Positions 34,773-43,823 of a stretch of 64,000 nt of DNA are shown in pieces. The stretch comes from Thermoactinomyces vulgaris (GTDB lineage Bacteria > Bacillota > Bacilli > Thermoactinomycetales > Thermoactinomycetaceae). Each line of letters opens with the position of its first letter. Within the stretch, counting starts at the first letter, position 1. Both the position numbers and the translations under genes were made by a program. The notes beneath the pieces are model-generated. The model was not told the origin of the DNA. It worked only from the letters and a program-made list of their open reading frames with translations, and did not search any database. Where the stretch lies: positions 310,001 to 374,000 of the forward strand of contig NZ_REFP01000009.1 in NCBI RefSeq assembly GCF_003688725.1, in the 5' to 3' direction.

Positions 34773-34790
34773 TTTTTGCGGGCTTTTTTA
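34764..34790 (+). terminator. Intrinsic terminator overlapping the end of the Sfp-type gene
   Basis: Stem GCCCG / CGGGC with T-rich loop and six T residues; the left arm contains the last codons of the gene. Confidence 0.7.
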
Positions 34791-34850
34791 TCATGAAGAG
34801 AATTTCCCGGACACGGACATGGAGAAATCGCTGGATTGGCAGGGATGATG

Positions 34851-35543
34851 ATGGAGTTCATTCAAATCGGGCCCATGTTGCTTCGCTTGGAGTGGTTTGT
34901 TTTTTTCGTGGGCGGAGGTTTGGGAATGGCATTGTCAAGATGGTTGGCGATCAAGAAGAAATTGGAGCCTGCTTGGGATTTGGATATTATCATCCAGGCG
35001 ATTGCCATGGGAATGCTGGTTTGGAAATTAAGTGCGGTGATCTTTGAACCTTCATTGTTTTTGAAATATCACTGGACCATTGTTTACTTGCCTCCTTCCG
35101 GGAACGGGGATTGGTTGGGATTGTTGATTGCACTTTCCTATTTGGGGATTTATTTTTTCCGGTTAAAAAAACAGATGCGCCGCGGATGTTTGGACCTGTT
35201 CGGTGTTTTGATGGGGGTCGTGCTGGCGGTGAATCAATGGATCCGTGTTTTTTGGGATGGGGCTTGGAGCCTTCAGTGGATTCATTTGCCGGTGGCGGTT
35301 TTGCACAGCATGATTTTGTACTGGCTCTGGAGGCAGGGATTGAGAAAGATGGGAACGGGGGAAGTGTTTGCTGATTTTTTGGCTTTTTCCGGCTTGGTTT
35401 TGCTTGCCGGTTCCTTTCCGGTGTTTCACCCGGATCCCTTGATGTTTTTTGTGAAAACCGAATGGCTGGGCTTTTTCATGACCATTGCCGGACTCGTTTT
35501 GTACCTTATGCTTGATCAAGACAAAGGGAAAAACCGCTTCTAA
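34851..35543 (+). CDS. Multi-pass membrane protein, Lgt-like
   Basis: A 230-residue protein with about seven hydrophobic helices. The opening IQIGPMLLRLEWFVFFVGGGLGMALSRW looks like the start of prolipoprotein diacylglyceryl transferases (IGP...R.Y....G), and length and topology are similar, but the catalytic Lgt signature with its conserved His/Arg/Asn box is not evident, so enzyme activity is unlikely or undemonstrated. Three ATG codons follow GGCAGGG; the third (34851) has the best spacing. Related diverged proteins occur in Bacilli without a known role. Confidence 0.6.
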   Translation: MEFIQIGPMLLRLEWFVFFVGGGLGMALSRWLAIKKKLEPAWDLDIIIQAIAMGMLVWKLSAVIFEPSLFLKYHWTIVYLPPSGNGDWLGLLIALSYLGIYFFRLKKQMRRGCLDLFGVLMGVVLAVNQWIRVFWDGAWSLQWIHLPVAVLHSMILYWLWRQGLRKMGTGEVFADFLAFSGLVLLAGSFPVFHPDPLMFFVKTEWLGFFMTIAGLVLYLMLDQDKGKNRF

Positions 35544-35723
35544 GTCATTGGGCGGAAATGGCACGGCCTGGCCGGGTTATCCGGACCTTTGGGCATGAAG
35601 TGTTTATTGTCGGAAGCAGGGTAGCCATGGAATGGTTTTCACAATGAATGCTTTTATTTTAATTGTTGATAAAATAAAGTATTTATGTTATCCTTTTAAA
35701 AAAAGCATATTACGTTTTTCAGG

Positions 35724-35760
35724 GGGAGTCTGTCACTGGCAGGCTCCCTTTGTTCTTTTT
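35724..35760 (+). terminator. Leader or upstream terminator before the antiporter gene
   Basis: An 11-bp stem GGGAGTCTGTC / GGCAGGCTCCC with a three-base loop and TTTGTTCTTTTT tail, about 45 bases before the antiporter start. It could end upstream transcription or act as an attenuator of the antiporter mRNA. Confidence 0.6.
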
Positions 35761-35802
35761 GACCTAATTTTTAAAAAATTTGAGGGGTGAGGAGGAGAAA
35801 CC

Positions 35803-36981
35803 ATGTTTTTTGCACAATTACTGCTAATTTTGGTTGCAACAAAGTTGGCTGGCGATTTGAGCACCCGGATCGGACAGCCGGCTGTTTTGGGAAAATTGAT
35901 TGTCGGTGTGATTTTGGGACCGGCGGTGCTGGGATGGATTGAAGAGAGCGACATCATCCATCAAATGAGCGAAATCGGTGTTCTCTTGTTAATGTTCTTG
36001 GCTGGTCTGGAGACCGATATACATGAGCTTAACAGAAATCGCACCTCTTCTCTTGCCGTGGCTGTGGGGGGAGTGATTCTCCCGTTGGTCGGAGGTTATC
36101 TGGTTGGGATCTGGTTCGGGATGGAACCGTTTACTGCCTGGTTTTTAGGTGCATTGCTTTCGGCCACTTCTGTCAGCATCACGGTTCAGACATTGCGGGA
36201 TCTTGGCAAATTGCAAACCAAAGAAAGTGTCACCATTTTGGGTGCGGCCATTGCCGATGATGTCATTGTGGTGGTGTTGCTGGCCTTTTTGATGAGTTTT
36301 TCCGGATTGCAGGATGTCAGCCTCGGATTGGTGATCGGTCAAAAAATCTTGTTTTTTGCCCTGATTATCTTGTTGGGATGGAAAGTGGTTCCGTGGGCCA
36401 TGAAATGGATGACCCGCATTCGCGCATCCGAAATTGTGGTCAGCTCTGCGTTGATGATTTGCTTTGCCTTTGCCTTTATGGCGGAAGAAATGGGCGTTGC
36501 AGGAATCATTGGCTCTTTTGCGGCCGGTCTTTCTCTGTCGCAAACCAAAGTGCGCCATGAGGTCGAAGAAAAGTTGAGTCCGATTGCTTATTCCGTTTTC
36601 GTTCCGATTTTCTTTGTAAGTATTGGGTTGTCTGTGTCTTTCGAAGGACTCGGCAGTCAAATTGGATTGATTGTTGTTCTTTCCATTCTTGCCATTTTCT
36701 CCAAATGGATCGGTTGCGGATTGGGAGCCCGTTTGACCGGATTTAACACCGCTTCATCTATCAGCATTGGCTCCGGCATGATTTCGCGTGGGGAAGTGGC
36801 CTTGATCATTGCTTCCCTTGGATTAAGTAAACATCTGTTGCCCGCCGAATGGTATACATCCACGATTTTGGTTGTGATTTTGACCACTATTATCACACCA
36901 CCGTTGTTGAAAATCACCTTCCAGAAAATGAATCCTTCCAAAAAAGAGAAACCCCGACAAGAAGCAATTGCTTCCAAATAA
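35803..36981 (+). CDS. CPA2-family cation/proton antiporter
   Basis: A 392-residue membrane protein with about twelve helices, exchanging Na+ or K+ for H+. Family marks: LGKLIVGVILGPAVLGWI, GVLLLMFLAGLETDIHEL, the GALLSATSVSITVQTLRDL and ADDVIVVVLLAF region with the ion-binding Asp pair, and a late GSGMISRGEVALIIASLGL. It ends after the transport domain, with no TrkA-N/RCK regulatory domain, as in GerN/NapA-like proteins. Good GGAGGAG ribosome site. Monocistronic, with a hairpin before and a terminator after. Confidence 0.9.
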   Translation: MFFAQLLLILVATKLAGDLSTRIGQPAVLGKLIVGVILGPAVLGWIEESDIIHQMSEIGVLLLMFLAGLETDIHELNRNRTSSLAVAVGGVILPLVGGYLVGIWFGMEPFTAWFLGALLSATSVSITVQTLRDLGKLQTKESVTILGAAIADDVIVVVLLAFLMSFSGLQDVSLGLVIGQKILFFALIILLGWKVVPWAMKWMTRIRASEIVVSSALMICFAFAFMAEEMGVAGIIGSFAAGLSLSQTKVRHEVEEKLSPIAYSVFVPIFFVSIGLSVSFEGLGSQIGLIVVLSILAIFSKWIGCGLGARLTGFNTASSISIGSGMISRGEVALIIASLGLSKHLLPAEWYTSTILVVILTTIITPPLLKITFQKMNPSKKEKPRQEAIASK

Positions 36982-36993
36982 AACCCATGTCAG

Positions 36994-37029
36994 GCCCCTT
37001 GATCCGGTAAGGAGCAAAGGGGCTTTTTT
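36994..37029 (+). terminator. Intrinsic terminator of the antiporter gene
   Basis: Stem GCCCCTT / AAGGGGC around a 16-base loop, then six T residues. Confidence 0.85.
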
Positions 37030-37166
37030 ATGCGGGATGAATTAAATGATTTTTAAATAAATAATTTTCAAAAAAGTTAACTTTTTCATAAATTAATATG
37101 TTATATTTTTGAATATATATTATTTATATAATAATCAGATTAACATCTTTGGAGGAGGTTTATTCA

Positions 37167-37508
37167 TTGTCAGAAAACAAGAAGGTTGACAGAATGGCCT
37201 CAACGCATCCGGATTGGGAGGAAATTTCCCGCTCACCGGAATTTCGCGAGCTGATGCAAAAGAAACGCCGGTTTATCATCTCAGCCACGTTCTTTTTCGC
37301 TCTCTATTATTTTGCCCTGCCTTTTTTCACCGGTTATTTTGAGTTTCTCAACACTCCGTTGATCGGATCCATCAATGGTGCCTATTTGTTTGCCATCTCC
37401 CAATTCTTTATGGCTTGGATCCTGGCGGTTTTATATGTTCGTCATGCCAACCAAACCGATCAATTGATTCAGCGTCTGATCGAGAAACAGAGGAGGGAAG
37501 CTTCGTGA
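37167..37508 (+). CDS. DUF485 membrane protein (YjcH-like), partner of ActP
   Basis: A 113-residue protein with two membrane helices (about 36-58 and 70-92), with the family marks [15 protein letters not shown] and [11 protein letters not shown]. These small proteins are almost always encoded just before an acetate/solute symporter. TTG start at 37167 chosen from GGAGGAGG eight bases upstream; an upstream TTG at 37149 precedes that ribosome site. Its stop overlaps the start of the symporter gene (GTGA). Confidence 0.9.
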   Translation: MSENKKVDRMASTHPDWEEISRSPEFRELMQKKRRFIISATFFFALYYFALPFFTGYFEFLNTPLIGSINGAYLFAISQFFMAWILAVLYVRHANQTDQLIQRLIEKQRREAS

Positions 37509-39010
37509 ACACAACTGCTTTTTCGCTGTTTTTGGTGATTGTGTTGCTGACGCTTTTGGTCACCTATTGGGCCGCCAAAAGGACGCAGACCACCACGGAT
37601 TTTTATGCGGCGGGCCGGTCAATCAAGGGCTGGCAAAACGGGATTGCCATTGCCGGGGATTACATGAGTGCTGCCTCTTTCCTCGGAATAGCCGGGTTGA
37701 TTGCTTTGGGAGGTTTTGACGGTTTTCTTTATTCCGTCGGCTGGCTGGTCGCTTATCTGGTCGTGTTGATCATCGTTGCTGAACCCCTCCGTAACTCCGG
37801 CCGGTATACGCTGGCGGACATGCTGGCCTACCGCATGAGGGCAAAGCCGGTCCGTTCCGCTGCGGCGCTGAGTACTTTGGCGATCTCCACCTTTTATATG
37901 ATTGCCCAACTGGTCGGGGCAGGCGGGATCATCAAGTTATTGCTCGGGATCGATTTTGAGGTATCGATTGTAATGATCGGGATTTTGATGATTTTGTACG
38001 TGGCATTTGGCGGGATGCTGGCCACCACTTGGGTGCAGATCATCAAGGCGGTTTTGCTGATGGCGGGAACGGTTTTGCTCAGCTTCCTGGTGCTTGCCCG
38101 GTTTGATTTCAGCATGGTGGAGATGTTTAATCAAGTTTCGGACAAGCTCGGGCAAAGATTTCTCGAGCCGGGACTGTTGTACACCAATCCGCTGGACAAC
38201 ATTTCGTTGGGACTGGCCCTTCTGGCCGGGACGGCAGGCCTTCCCCACATATTGATCCGTTTTTATACGGTGCCGACTGCCAAAGAAGCGCGGACTTCCG
38301 TCGTCTGGGCCATGTTTATCATCGGGGCGTTTTATATCATGACCACGTTCCTCGGTTTTGGTTCGGCCATTCTGGTTGGCCAGGAAAAAATTATCGCCGC
38401 GGATCAAGCCGGAAACATGGCTGCCCCTCTGCTTGCCGAAGCATTGGGAGGAAATTTCTTTCTCGCCTTTATTTCCGCCGTGGCATTTGCAACCATCCTG
38501 GCGGTGATGGCCGGGCTTGTGATCTCGGCAGCCGGTGCCTTTGCCCATGATTTTTATTCCAATGTTTTGCGTGGGGGAAAAGCCACGGAAAAAGAGCAAA
38601 TGCAGGTGGCCAAATGGGCTTCGGTGGGAGTCGGGATTGTGTCCATAATCCTGGCCATTCTTGCCAAGAACCAAAATGTCGCTTTTCTGGTTTCTCTCGC
38701 CTTTGCCGTGGCGGCCAGCGCCAACTTGCCGGTGATCCTCTTCAGTTTGTTTTGGAAGCGCTTTAATACAACGGGTGCGGTCACCGGGATCTTAACCGGA
38801 CTGTTCAGCTCCATTTTCCTTGTTTTGATCAGCCCGAACCTGATGGATCCGGAAGATGCGCTTTTCCCTCTGGGGAACCCTGCCATTGTATCGGTTCCGC
38901 TCGGTTTTATCGGTGCCTGGTTGGGAACGGTGTTTTCCCGTGAACCGGAGGCGGAACAGAAATTTACGGAGCTCTATGTCCGGTCCAACACCGGAATCGG
39001 TTCCGAATAA
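37505..39010 (+). CDS. actP: Cation/acetate symporter (ActP-like, sodium:solute symporter family)
   Basis: A 501-residue permease with about thirteen helices. Seen: [65 protein letters not shown], and [16 protein letters not shown], the standard SSSF/ActP signature; takes up acetate or related monocarboxylates with Na+ or H+. GTG start with GAGGAGGG upstream; overlaps DUF485 by four bases, so the two are translationally coupled. Followed by a strong terminator. Exact substrate is inferred from the family. Confidence 0.9.
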   Translation: MNTTAFSLFLVIVLLTLLVTYWAAKRTQTTTDFYAAGRSIKGWQNGIAIAGDYMSAASFLGIAGLIALGGFDGFLYSVGWLVAYLVVLIIVAEPLRNSGRYTLADMLAYRMRAKPVRSAAALSTLAISTFYMIAQLVGAGGIIKLLLGIDFEVSIVMIGILMILYVAFGGMLATTWVQIIKAVLLMAGTVLLSFLVLARFDFSMVEMFNQVSDKLGQRFLEPGLLYTNPLDNISLGLALLAGTAGLPHILIRFYTVPTAKEARTSVVWAMFIIGAFYIMTTFLGFGSAILVGQEKIIAADQAGNMAAPLLAEALGGNFFLAFISAVAFATILAVMAGLVISAAGAFAHDFYSNVLRGGKATEKEQMQVAKWASVGVGIVSIILAILAKNQNVAFLVSLAFAVAASANLPVILFSLFWKRFNTTGAVTGILTGLFSSIFLVLISPNLMDPEDALFPLGNPAIVSVPLGFIGAWLGTVFSREPEAEQKFTELYVRSNTGIGSE

Positions 39011-39017
39011 ACGAAAG

Positions 39018-39049
39018 AAGCCTGCTTCAAAAAGCAGGCTTTGCTTTTT
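39018..39049 (+). terminator. Intrinsic terminator of actP
   Basis: Stem AAGCCTGCTT / AAGCAGGCTT with a four-base loop and a TGCTTTTTG tail. Confidence 0.85.
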
Positions 39050-39076
39050 GGAGGGCAGAAAATGCGGGAATTTTAT

Positions 39077-39856
39077 TCAGGATTTCAAAGCAGGTTGACA
39101 GGAGGGAAGCTTTTTTCGTGGTTGCAGGGTTTGATACCACCTCCGGCAGAGGACGATGATGATCACCAAGTCGATCACGTCGCCCCCGTAGTACATCAGC
39201 ATTCCTCCGGCTTCTGCCAGGTCCGTTGGAACTTCGCCAGGCGGATGGGCATAGATGAATTTGGCCAAAATTTGGTGCGCGGCAAGGGAGAGAACCAGGA
39301 CAGCAGCCCGGAACGAAAAACGGTACCGGTCAGGGGAAGGTTCCAACTGCAAGAGGGAGGCGGTGTATACATAGCCGGCCAAAAAAATGTGAAGGTGGAT
39401 CAAAAGATAAAAAAACGCATGTTGATGCATCATTTCCCAGAGGCGGGTGGTGTATAACACCCACATCCCGCCGATATTGAGGAGGGAAGCGGTGACGGGA
39501 TGGTGGAGGGTCCGGATATACCGGGTTTTTAAAAAACGGACAAGCCTCCGGGCGTTTTGGATGCTCAGGGTGCGAAAAATGAGGGTGAACGGGCGGGCCG
39601 AGTGGATCAAAAGCGGGGACAGCATGCCCAGAATTAAATGGGTTCCCATATGAAACCGAAAATCGGCATGCGCAAGATGGGCCAAGGGTCCGGTCGCCGA
39701 AACGACGGCCATAAGAACCCCCACAATCCCAAAAACGGTACGGGATCGCGGCCATGCCTTTCCCCGACGGCGGGAATGGACGAAGGCACCATACAGATAG
39801 ACAAAAAAAACCGTCCCGAACGGAAGGATGAACAGCAGGGTATAAACCGGATTCAC
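39077..39856 (-). CDS. ctaG: Cytochrome c oxidase assembly factor CtaG (caa3 type)
   Basis: A 259-residue membrane protein with about seven helices. Caa3_CtaG marks: LAHADFRFHMGTHLILGMLSPLLI with its conserved His residues, MWVLYTTRLWEMMHQHAFFYLLIHLHIFLAGYVY, and LAAHQILAKFIYAHPP. These proteins help mature the copper site of caa3-type oxidases. GTG start at 39856 has AAGGAG eight bases upstream; the longer frame to 39937 overlaps the preceding gene. Overlaps DUF2243 by four bases, forming an operon; no oxidase subunit genes are in the window. Confidence 0.9.
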   Translation of the reverse strand: MNPVYTLLFILPFGTVFFVYLYGAFVHSRRRGKAWPRSRTVFGIVGVLMAVVSATGPLAHLAHADFRFHMGTHLILGMLSPLLIHSARPFTLIFRTLSIQNARRLVRFLKTRYIRTLHHPVTASLLNIGGMWVLYTTRLWEMMHQHAFFYLLIHLHIFLAGYVYTASLLQLEPSPDRYRFSFRAAVLVLSLAAHQILAKFIYAHPPGEVPTDLAEAGGMLMYYGGDVIDLVIIIVLCRRWYQTLQPRKKLPSCQPALKS

Positions 39857-40338
39857 GCTTCCCGCTCCTTCCGTTTCTTTTGTGAGCGGATGACCAGAAA
39901 GCCGGCGATGATCATGATCACGGCAAGCAAATTCCAAACCAGATCATAGATCAACACATTTTCCACATAACGAATCTGATGAATCCGCATCCACTTGTGC
40001 TGAATGATTCCGTCGTACAATTGAAACAGACCGGCTCCCAGCACAACGCTTCCCCACCATCTCTTTTTCCGCCAGGCATGGCGCCGGCGAAGATCGGCCA
40101 GCAAGAACAATGACCAGACCGTCGCAAACCAGCTGAAGGCATGAAACAGCCCGTCGGAGACAAGCCCGATGCTGCGGGTGGCCCGGTCATAAAAATGATG
40201 CCAGTGTAAAAGTTGGTGAAAGACCGCCTCATCGATAAAAGCAATCAATCCGATGCCAAACAACAAACCGGACCAGAAATTGCGCTTCCAAAAAACCGAA
40301 TCCATGGATTCACGGGATAACGGACGACTTGTATCCAT
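39853..40338 (-). CDS. DUF2243 membrane protein
   Basis: A 161-residue protein with four membrane helices. Family marks: GIGLIAFIDEAVFHQLLHWHHFYD, DGLFHAFSW and GLFQLYDGIIQHKWMRIHQIRY, with conserved Asp/His residues that suggest metal binding. DUF2243 proteins are commonly next to CtaG, as here. AAAGGAG ribosome site before ATG. First gene of the pair. Confidence 0.9.
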   Translation of the reverse strand: MDTSRPLSRESMDSVFWKRNFWSGLLFGIGLIAFIDEAVFHQLLHWHHFYDRATRSIGLVSDGLFHAFSWFATVWSLFLLADLRRRHAWRKKRWWGSVVLGAGLFQLYDGIIQHKWMRIHQIRYVENVLIYDLVWNLLAVIMIIAGFLVIRSQKKRKEREA

Positions 40339-40524
40339 ACGGATGCTCCTTTTTCTTTCGGGAATTTCGCAATTTATCCTCTAGGTTATCCCATGTGTAT
40401 CCAAAGCAAACGTCTGAAGGATAATCAGGGTTGTCCACAATGTAATCTCTGATTTTCATTTATCTTCCGGTTATGGAACTGAGAGAGGAAATCGACGGTT
40501 TAACCAGCTTTCAGGGGGGGCCGT

Positions 40525-40647
40525 TCAGGATTTATTTTTGTTGACACAGATCAGCAAAACCCTGATGGCAAGGGTTAACAAGGAGATTGCCAAAATCCCG
40601 ATTCCCAGTCCGGTCAGCGTGAGAGAGGTGATTTCAATTTCAAACAA
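40525..40647 (-). CDS. Possible small hydrophobic membrane peptide (40 residues)
   Basis: TTG start with GGGGTG seven bases upstream; the peptide is one long hydrophobic helix (TGLGIGILAISLLTLAIRVLL) followed by a basic end CVNKNKS. An earlier GTG would add six residues. Too short for any family call. It lies between the DUF2243 promoter side and the candidate immunity gene, and resembles the many single-helix peptides of Bacilli. Existence is uncertain. Confidence 0.35.
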   Translation of the reverse strand: MFEIEITSLTLTGLGIGILAISLLTLAIRVLLICVNKNKS

Positions 40648-40738
40648 CGGATCGCACCCCACTTTCCTCTTTTAAATGAAATATTTCATCATAATAAAAT
40701 TATGCTGAATATTTGATGGTTAAAATATAAAAAGATAA

Positions 40739-40773
40739 AGTCCCCCGAAAAAAATTGAAACATTTGGGGGACT
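40739..40773 (-). terminator. Intrinsic terminator of the candidate immunity gene
   Basis: Minus-strand stem AGTCCCCC / GGGGGACT with a 19-base loop, then TTATCTTTTTATATTTT. Confidence 0.8.
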
Positions 40774-40814
40774 GGATCATGGAATGAAACGTTTCAGCAG
40801 GCTGTTTTTGTTTT

Positions 40815-41567
40815 CTAATAAACGAGGTGTTTAAATTTTATGTTCTTGTCGTCCAAATAACTCTCCACTTTATACCGGATCTGATGCAATAAATCAGTCT
40901 TATCCACCTTTATATCAAACAAGTTCTCCCCGTAAAAACGCACAAAAATCTTACCGTCATTCAAATCCTCCACGTGATTTTCTCCGATTTCCCGGACAAT
41001 CGTTTCCACAATGACTTCCCTGGGTAAGTGAGTTTCCAAAAGATCCAATAACTCTTGCCACTCTGGATGAGGTTCCAAAGAGGCCCGATAGTCATAGATT
41101 TTTTCCGGACGGTAAAGAAAATAGATATTTCCCATAAAACCAGCCCGCAAGTCGCCTAACCACAGTTCTTGAATCTCCCTGATCCGGGAAATGTCTTTCA
41201 TCACCTGGATAAAATGACCGGTTAACGCTGGATTCTCCTTGAAATATTTCCCGCCATCATACTCGGAAATTGACAGGACCGAATCACTGATAAACATGCG
41301 GTGAACATATGGCTCCTCCTGTACCATTGGATTAAAAAAAACGACGTTAAAAGCGTCAAAGTTCTTTAACCGGGTCCCGGCGAGATGGATGAATTCAGAT
41401 GAATATTTAATATCTCTTGCAATATCCCCCACCTTGTAATTGGTGATGGCTTTGATTCCTTCCCAATGCTTTAATAGTTTTTCACATATTTTGATTGCCG
41501 TGTTCCAATATCCATCCACCAGATATCTTCCCCAACCGGTATAAGCCAGATAAGTTTTTTCATCCAT
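40815..41567 (-). CDS. Unrecognised 250-residue protein, candidate immunity protein
   Basis: No family is recognised. The protein is soluble, mixed alpha/beta, Tyr/Trp/Lys rich, with no signal peptide. Notable elements: AYTGWGRYLVDGYWNTAI at the start, VREIGENHVEDLNDGKIFVRFYGENLFDI and a basic end. A good ribosome site (AAGGGGGA) lies before ATG. It is encoded 50 bases after a nuclease-like toxin C-terminus on the same strand, the standard toxin-immunity layout. More AT-rich than the housekeeping genes around it. Confidence 0.65.
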   Translation of the reverse strand: MDEKTYLAYTGWGRYLVDGYWNTAIKICEKLLKHWEGIKAITNYKVGDIARDIKYSSEFIHLAGTRLKNFDAFNVVFFNPMVQEEPYVHRMFISDSVLSISEYDGGKYFKENPALTGHFIQVMKDISRIREIQELWLGDLRAGFMGNIYFLYRPEKIYDYRASLEPHPEWQELLDLLETHLPREVIVETIVREIGENHVEDLNDGKIFVRFYGENLFDIKVDKTDLLHQIRYKVESYLDDKNIKFKHLVY

Positions 41568-41617
41568 TTAGTCAATCCCCCTTATACCTTCACATTTTTA
41601 CCCAAGAAATCAATATC

Positions 41618-42544
41618 TCATTTCCCGAATTTAACCTTGCGATATTTTACAACAATGCCAAGCTCTTTCTTAAAAGTATCCACAATCGTTTTCATATCTT
41701 TATCCTCTGCCCGGGAACCTTTATATAATATTCGACTATCTGCTCTATGAGTTATGCCAAGTTCCCGTGCTTTCTCTTGAATAATTAGGTCATCCAAGTG
41801 CTGATTTAGATAATCGATCGCATTTTTATGTTTATATAACTGAATAAAGGCATTAAATTCATTTCCTTTGCTATTTTTAACGAGAAGACCATCCTCTATA
41901 AATTGTTGAGGTTTATTCTCTGCTAACAGAGCTAAATCTTTGAGGGCATCTTTGGAATACAGTTTTGCTTCCTCTACAATAATGATTTTTCCGTTATCAA
42001 CCACAATGTCATCAGGCAAACCAAAAATACCTTTTTTAGTTGGATCTTCTTTGTACGCTTTGTTGTAAACAGCTCGAAATAAGGAGTCTATTTTTCGTTT
42101 TCCTTCTTCTTCGCCAAATTTACTTCGGATACTGTTCTTTAACAAAGATTCCTCTTCAAAGCTAACACTGGCGTACTTTTTACCATTTGATTTGCTGGCA
42201 AACTTCTGTAACCACTGACCGAATGAGGTATCACCGATTGTCTTTGGTGCGGAAGCAGTTCCATCAGCAAATATTTCGAATGCCGTCGAAAGACTGAGTC
42301 CGTTAATTTTAGTTATAATGCCATCTAAATGGCTGCTTATGTACCAGCCGCCAAAGCTAAGGAAAAAACCGAATGCAGCGGCCACTATTGCTCGTTTTAA
42401 ACTAAATATACCTGTTTTCAGGTAATCTGTTATGCTTTGGTCCGTTCCCGCAATCACTGCATTACCAAACATTTTGGGCGTAGCTCGGTTTAGCCAAGGA
42501 ATTCTGGAACCGATCGAAGCTAGGATACTTGATTCACCGATCAT
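41618..42544 (-). CDS. Toxin C-terminal fragment with predicted PD-(D/E)XK nuclease domain
   Basis: A 308-residue frame. An N-terminal part (about 1-120) has one hydrophobic segment (AAAFGFFLSFGGWYI). The C-terminal part carries GLPDDIVVDNGKIIIVEEAKLY (about 195-216), matching the PD...E-x-K core of PD-(D/E)XK nucleases, followed by helices. The ATG at 42544 has no ribosome site, and an open, hydrophobic frame in another register (42547-42650) just precedes it, so this is probably the 3' part of a longer polymorphic toxin whose 5' end is lost or frameshifted. A candidate immunity gene follows. No LXG or WXG domain is visible. Confidence 0.55.
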   Translation of the reverse strand: MIGESSILASIGSRIPWLNRATPKMFGNAVIAGTDQSITDYLKTGIFSLKRAIVAAAFGFFLSFGGWYISSHLDGIITKINGLSLSTAFEIFADGTASAPKTIGDTSFGQWLQKFASKSNGKKYASVSFEEESLLKNSIRSKFGEEEGKRKIDSLFRAVYNKAYKEDPTKKGIFGLPDDIVVDNGKIIIVEEAKLYSKDALKDLALLAENKPQQFIEDGLLVKNSKGNEFNAFIQLYKHKNAIDYLNQHLDDLIIQEKARELGITHRADSRILYKGSRAEDKDMKTIVDTFKKELGIVVKYRKVKFGK

Positions 42545-42546
42545 GG

Positions 42547-42760
42547 CTATGAAGTAAGTGCACTGACGATTTCACCTAACACAATCCCAACACCTACAAA
42601 GGTGGCAATAGTAACCTCAAAAGCGAAAACAATGATGGCCACGATGATACCAGATCCTATTTCAATACCAATCCAATGTCTTTTTAGAATTTCGGCTGCG
42701 ATATATGTTGTTACCGCTTCCACCAAATGGTTCAAATATCAAGTCACCTTCGTTTGTCGC
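42547..42760 (-). pseudogene. DNA methyltransferase C-terminal remnant (motif I) joined to a hydrophobic toxin-like stretch
   Basis: On the minus strand 42760-42710 reads ATNEGDLIFEPFGGSG and, after a one-frame shift, 42711-42649 reads TTYIAAEILKRHWIGIEIGS. Together this is the SAM-binding end of a beta/gamma-class N4/N6 methyltransferase (D-P-F-x-G-S-G-T-T, then AA..L.R.WIGIEI). From 42648 on, the frame turns into a long hydrophobic segment (IIVAIIVFAFEVTIATF) that belongs rather to the toxin fragment downstream. The gene is frameshifted and truncated on both sides; homology stops at about 42760, where the restriction-enzyme remnant on the other strand begins. Confidence 0.65.
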
Positions 42761-43207
42761 AAACAAGCTAATGGTGTAAAGCCGATTAAACATGCATTTA
42801 TTGAGAAGTTAAATCAGCTAGGTTGGGAAGATGAAAAGATTGTAAGTAAGAAGTCGATCAAAAATAGAAAGATTGACTCTTCCTTAGAATTAAGTGATGG
42901 AAAGTATTTTGGTGTTGAATGGGAAACAGGAAACATAGCTTCAAGTCATCGAGCAATAAACAGACTTAAACTTGGTATGTTAGAAGGTGATTTAGCTGGG
43001 GGATTCTTGGTATTACCTTCTCGTCAAATGTACTATTATTTAACTGAACGAGTTGGAAATTTCCAAGAGCTAGAGAAATATTTTCCTGTTATGTCGGATA
43101 CTTCGAAAATTACCGGTTTTCTTGGTGTTATTGAAATAGAACATGACGGAGTAAGAGCTGATATACCTCCAATAAAGAAAGGAACAGACGGTAGAGCGCT
43201 AGTTTAA
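42752..43207 (+). pseudogene. BamHI-like restriction endonuclease, N-terminus lost
   Basis: The open frame ending at 43207 matches the last two thirds of BamHI (known from memory of that protein): ANGVKPIKHAF versus NGVVPIKEL, KIDSSLELSDGKYFGVEWETGNI with the metal ligands Asp and E-x-E (BamHI D94, E111, E113), SSHRAINRLKLGMLEGDL, MYYYLTERVGNFQELEKYF versus AYYLTDRVTNFEELEPYF, and IPPIKKGTDG near the end. The first 55 or so residues of BamHI have no counterpart: upstream the same strand is the reverse of the methyltransferase remnant. So the catalytic residues survive but the gene lacks a proper start. Confidence 0.75.
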
Positions 43208-43535
43208 GGGTTAATCGATGTTGCATGATAAATCAAACGCTTGTATAAAGAGCTAAAAATGCTGAATACAAAAGCCAATTGTATACATAAGAAAGAAAAG
43301 ACTAAAAAAAACTTTAGTCAAACTCCATAGATAACGTTAAGGGATGAACTCTAGCATAAAGTCCATCCCTTCTTGATCATAATCTCCCGTTATTTCATCA
43401 ATAATAACTTTTCGAACTTAAAGTTTCATTTAAAGAAATATCCTAATTATTAGTGGTTGTATATCATGGTCTTGTATAAAGTGGAAAAAGGAGCAGTGAT
43501 GTTTCAAGTCGTTGTTCCTTTTAACTTATTGTAAA
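43208..43535. other. Non-coding AT-rich region after the restriction-enzyme remnant
   Basis: No gene is seen. Two weak inverted repeats lie here: GACTAAA / TTTAGTC (43300-43319) and AAGGGATG / CATCCCTT (43339-43371). Possible old terminators. The composition is that of the accessory block, ending at the tRNA-Ala terminator. Confidence 0.5.
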
Positions 43536-43566
43536 TAAAAACCCCCCGGAACATCCGAGGGTTTTC
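43536..43566 (-). terminator. Intrinsic terminator of tRNA-Ala
   Basis: Minus-strand stem AACCCTCGG / CCGGGGGGTT, five-base loop, then TTTATTT. Confidence 0.85.
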
Positions 43567-43569
43567 CTT

Positions 43570-43645
43570 TGGTGGAGCATAGCGGGCTCGAACCGCTGAC
43601 CTCTACACTGCCAGTGTAGCGCTCTCCCAGCTGAGCTAATGCCCC
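43570..43645 (-). tRNA. tRNA-Ala (anticodon GGC)
   Basis: Complete cloverleaf on the minus strand: acceptor GGGGCAT/ATGCTCC (one G-T), D-arm TAGCTCAGCTGGGAGAGC, anticodon stem CTACA/TGTAG around loop CTGGCAG (anticodon GGC, reads GCC), T-loop GGTTCGAGCC, encoded CCA. It bounds the accessory block 40.7-43.5 kb on the right. Confidence 0.97.
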
Positions 43646-43823
43646 GTGTTTTTCAGTTACATATTGTATTATAATCACCGGAGATCATTTTTGCAAGAAG
43701 AAAATTAAATTTTTTTCGTGTACTCGTTTACAAAAATTCTGTTCATTTCGTGATATACTCTTCCATATCCGAAAAACAACAAGAGAAAAAATGCCCTGAC
43801 GGGGTGGAAAAGGCGGGAGGAAC

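Noticed and set aside
34851-35543. Functional prolipoprotein diacylglyceryl transferase (Lgt)
   Set aside because: Only the N-terminus looks like Lgt; the conserved catalytic signature is not seen.
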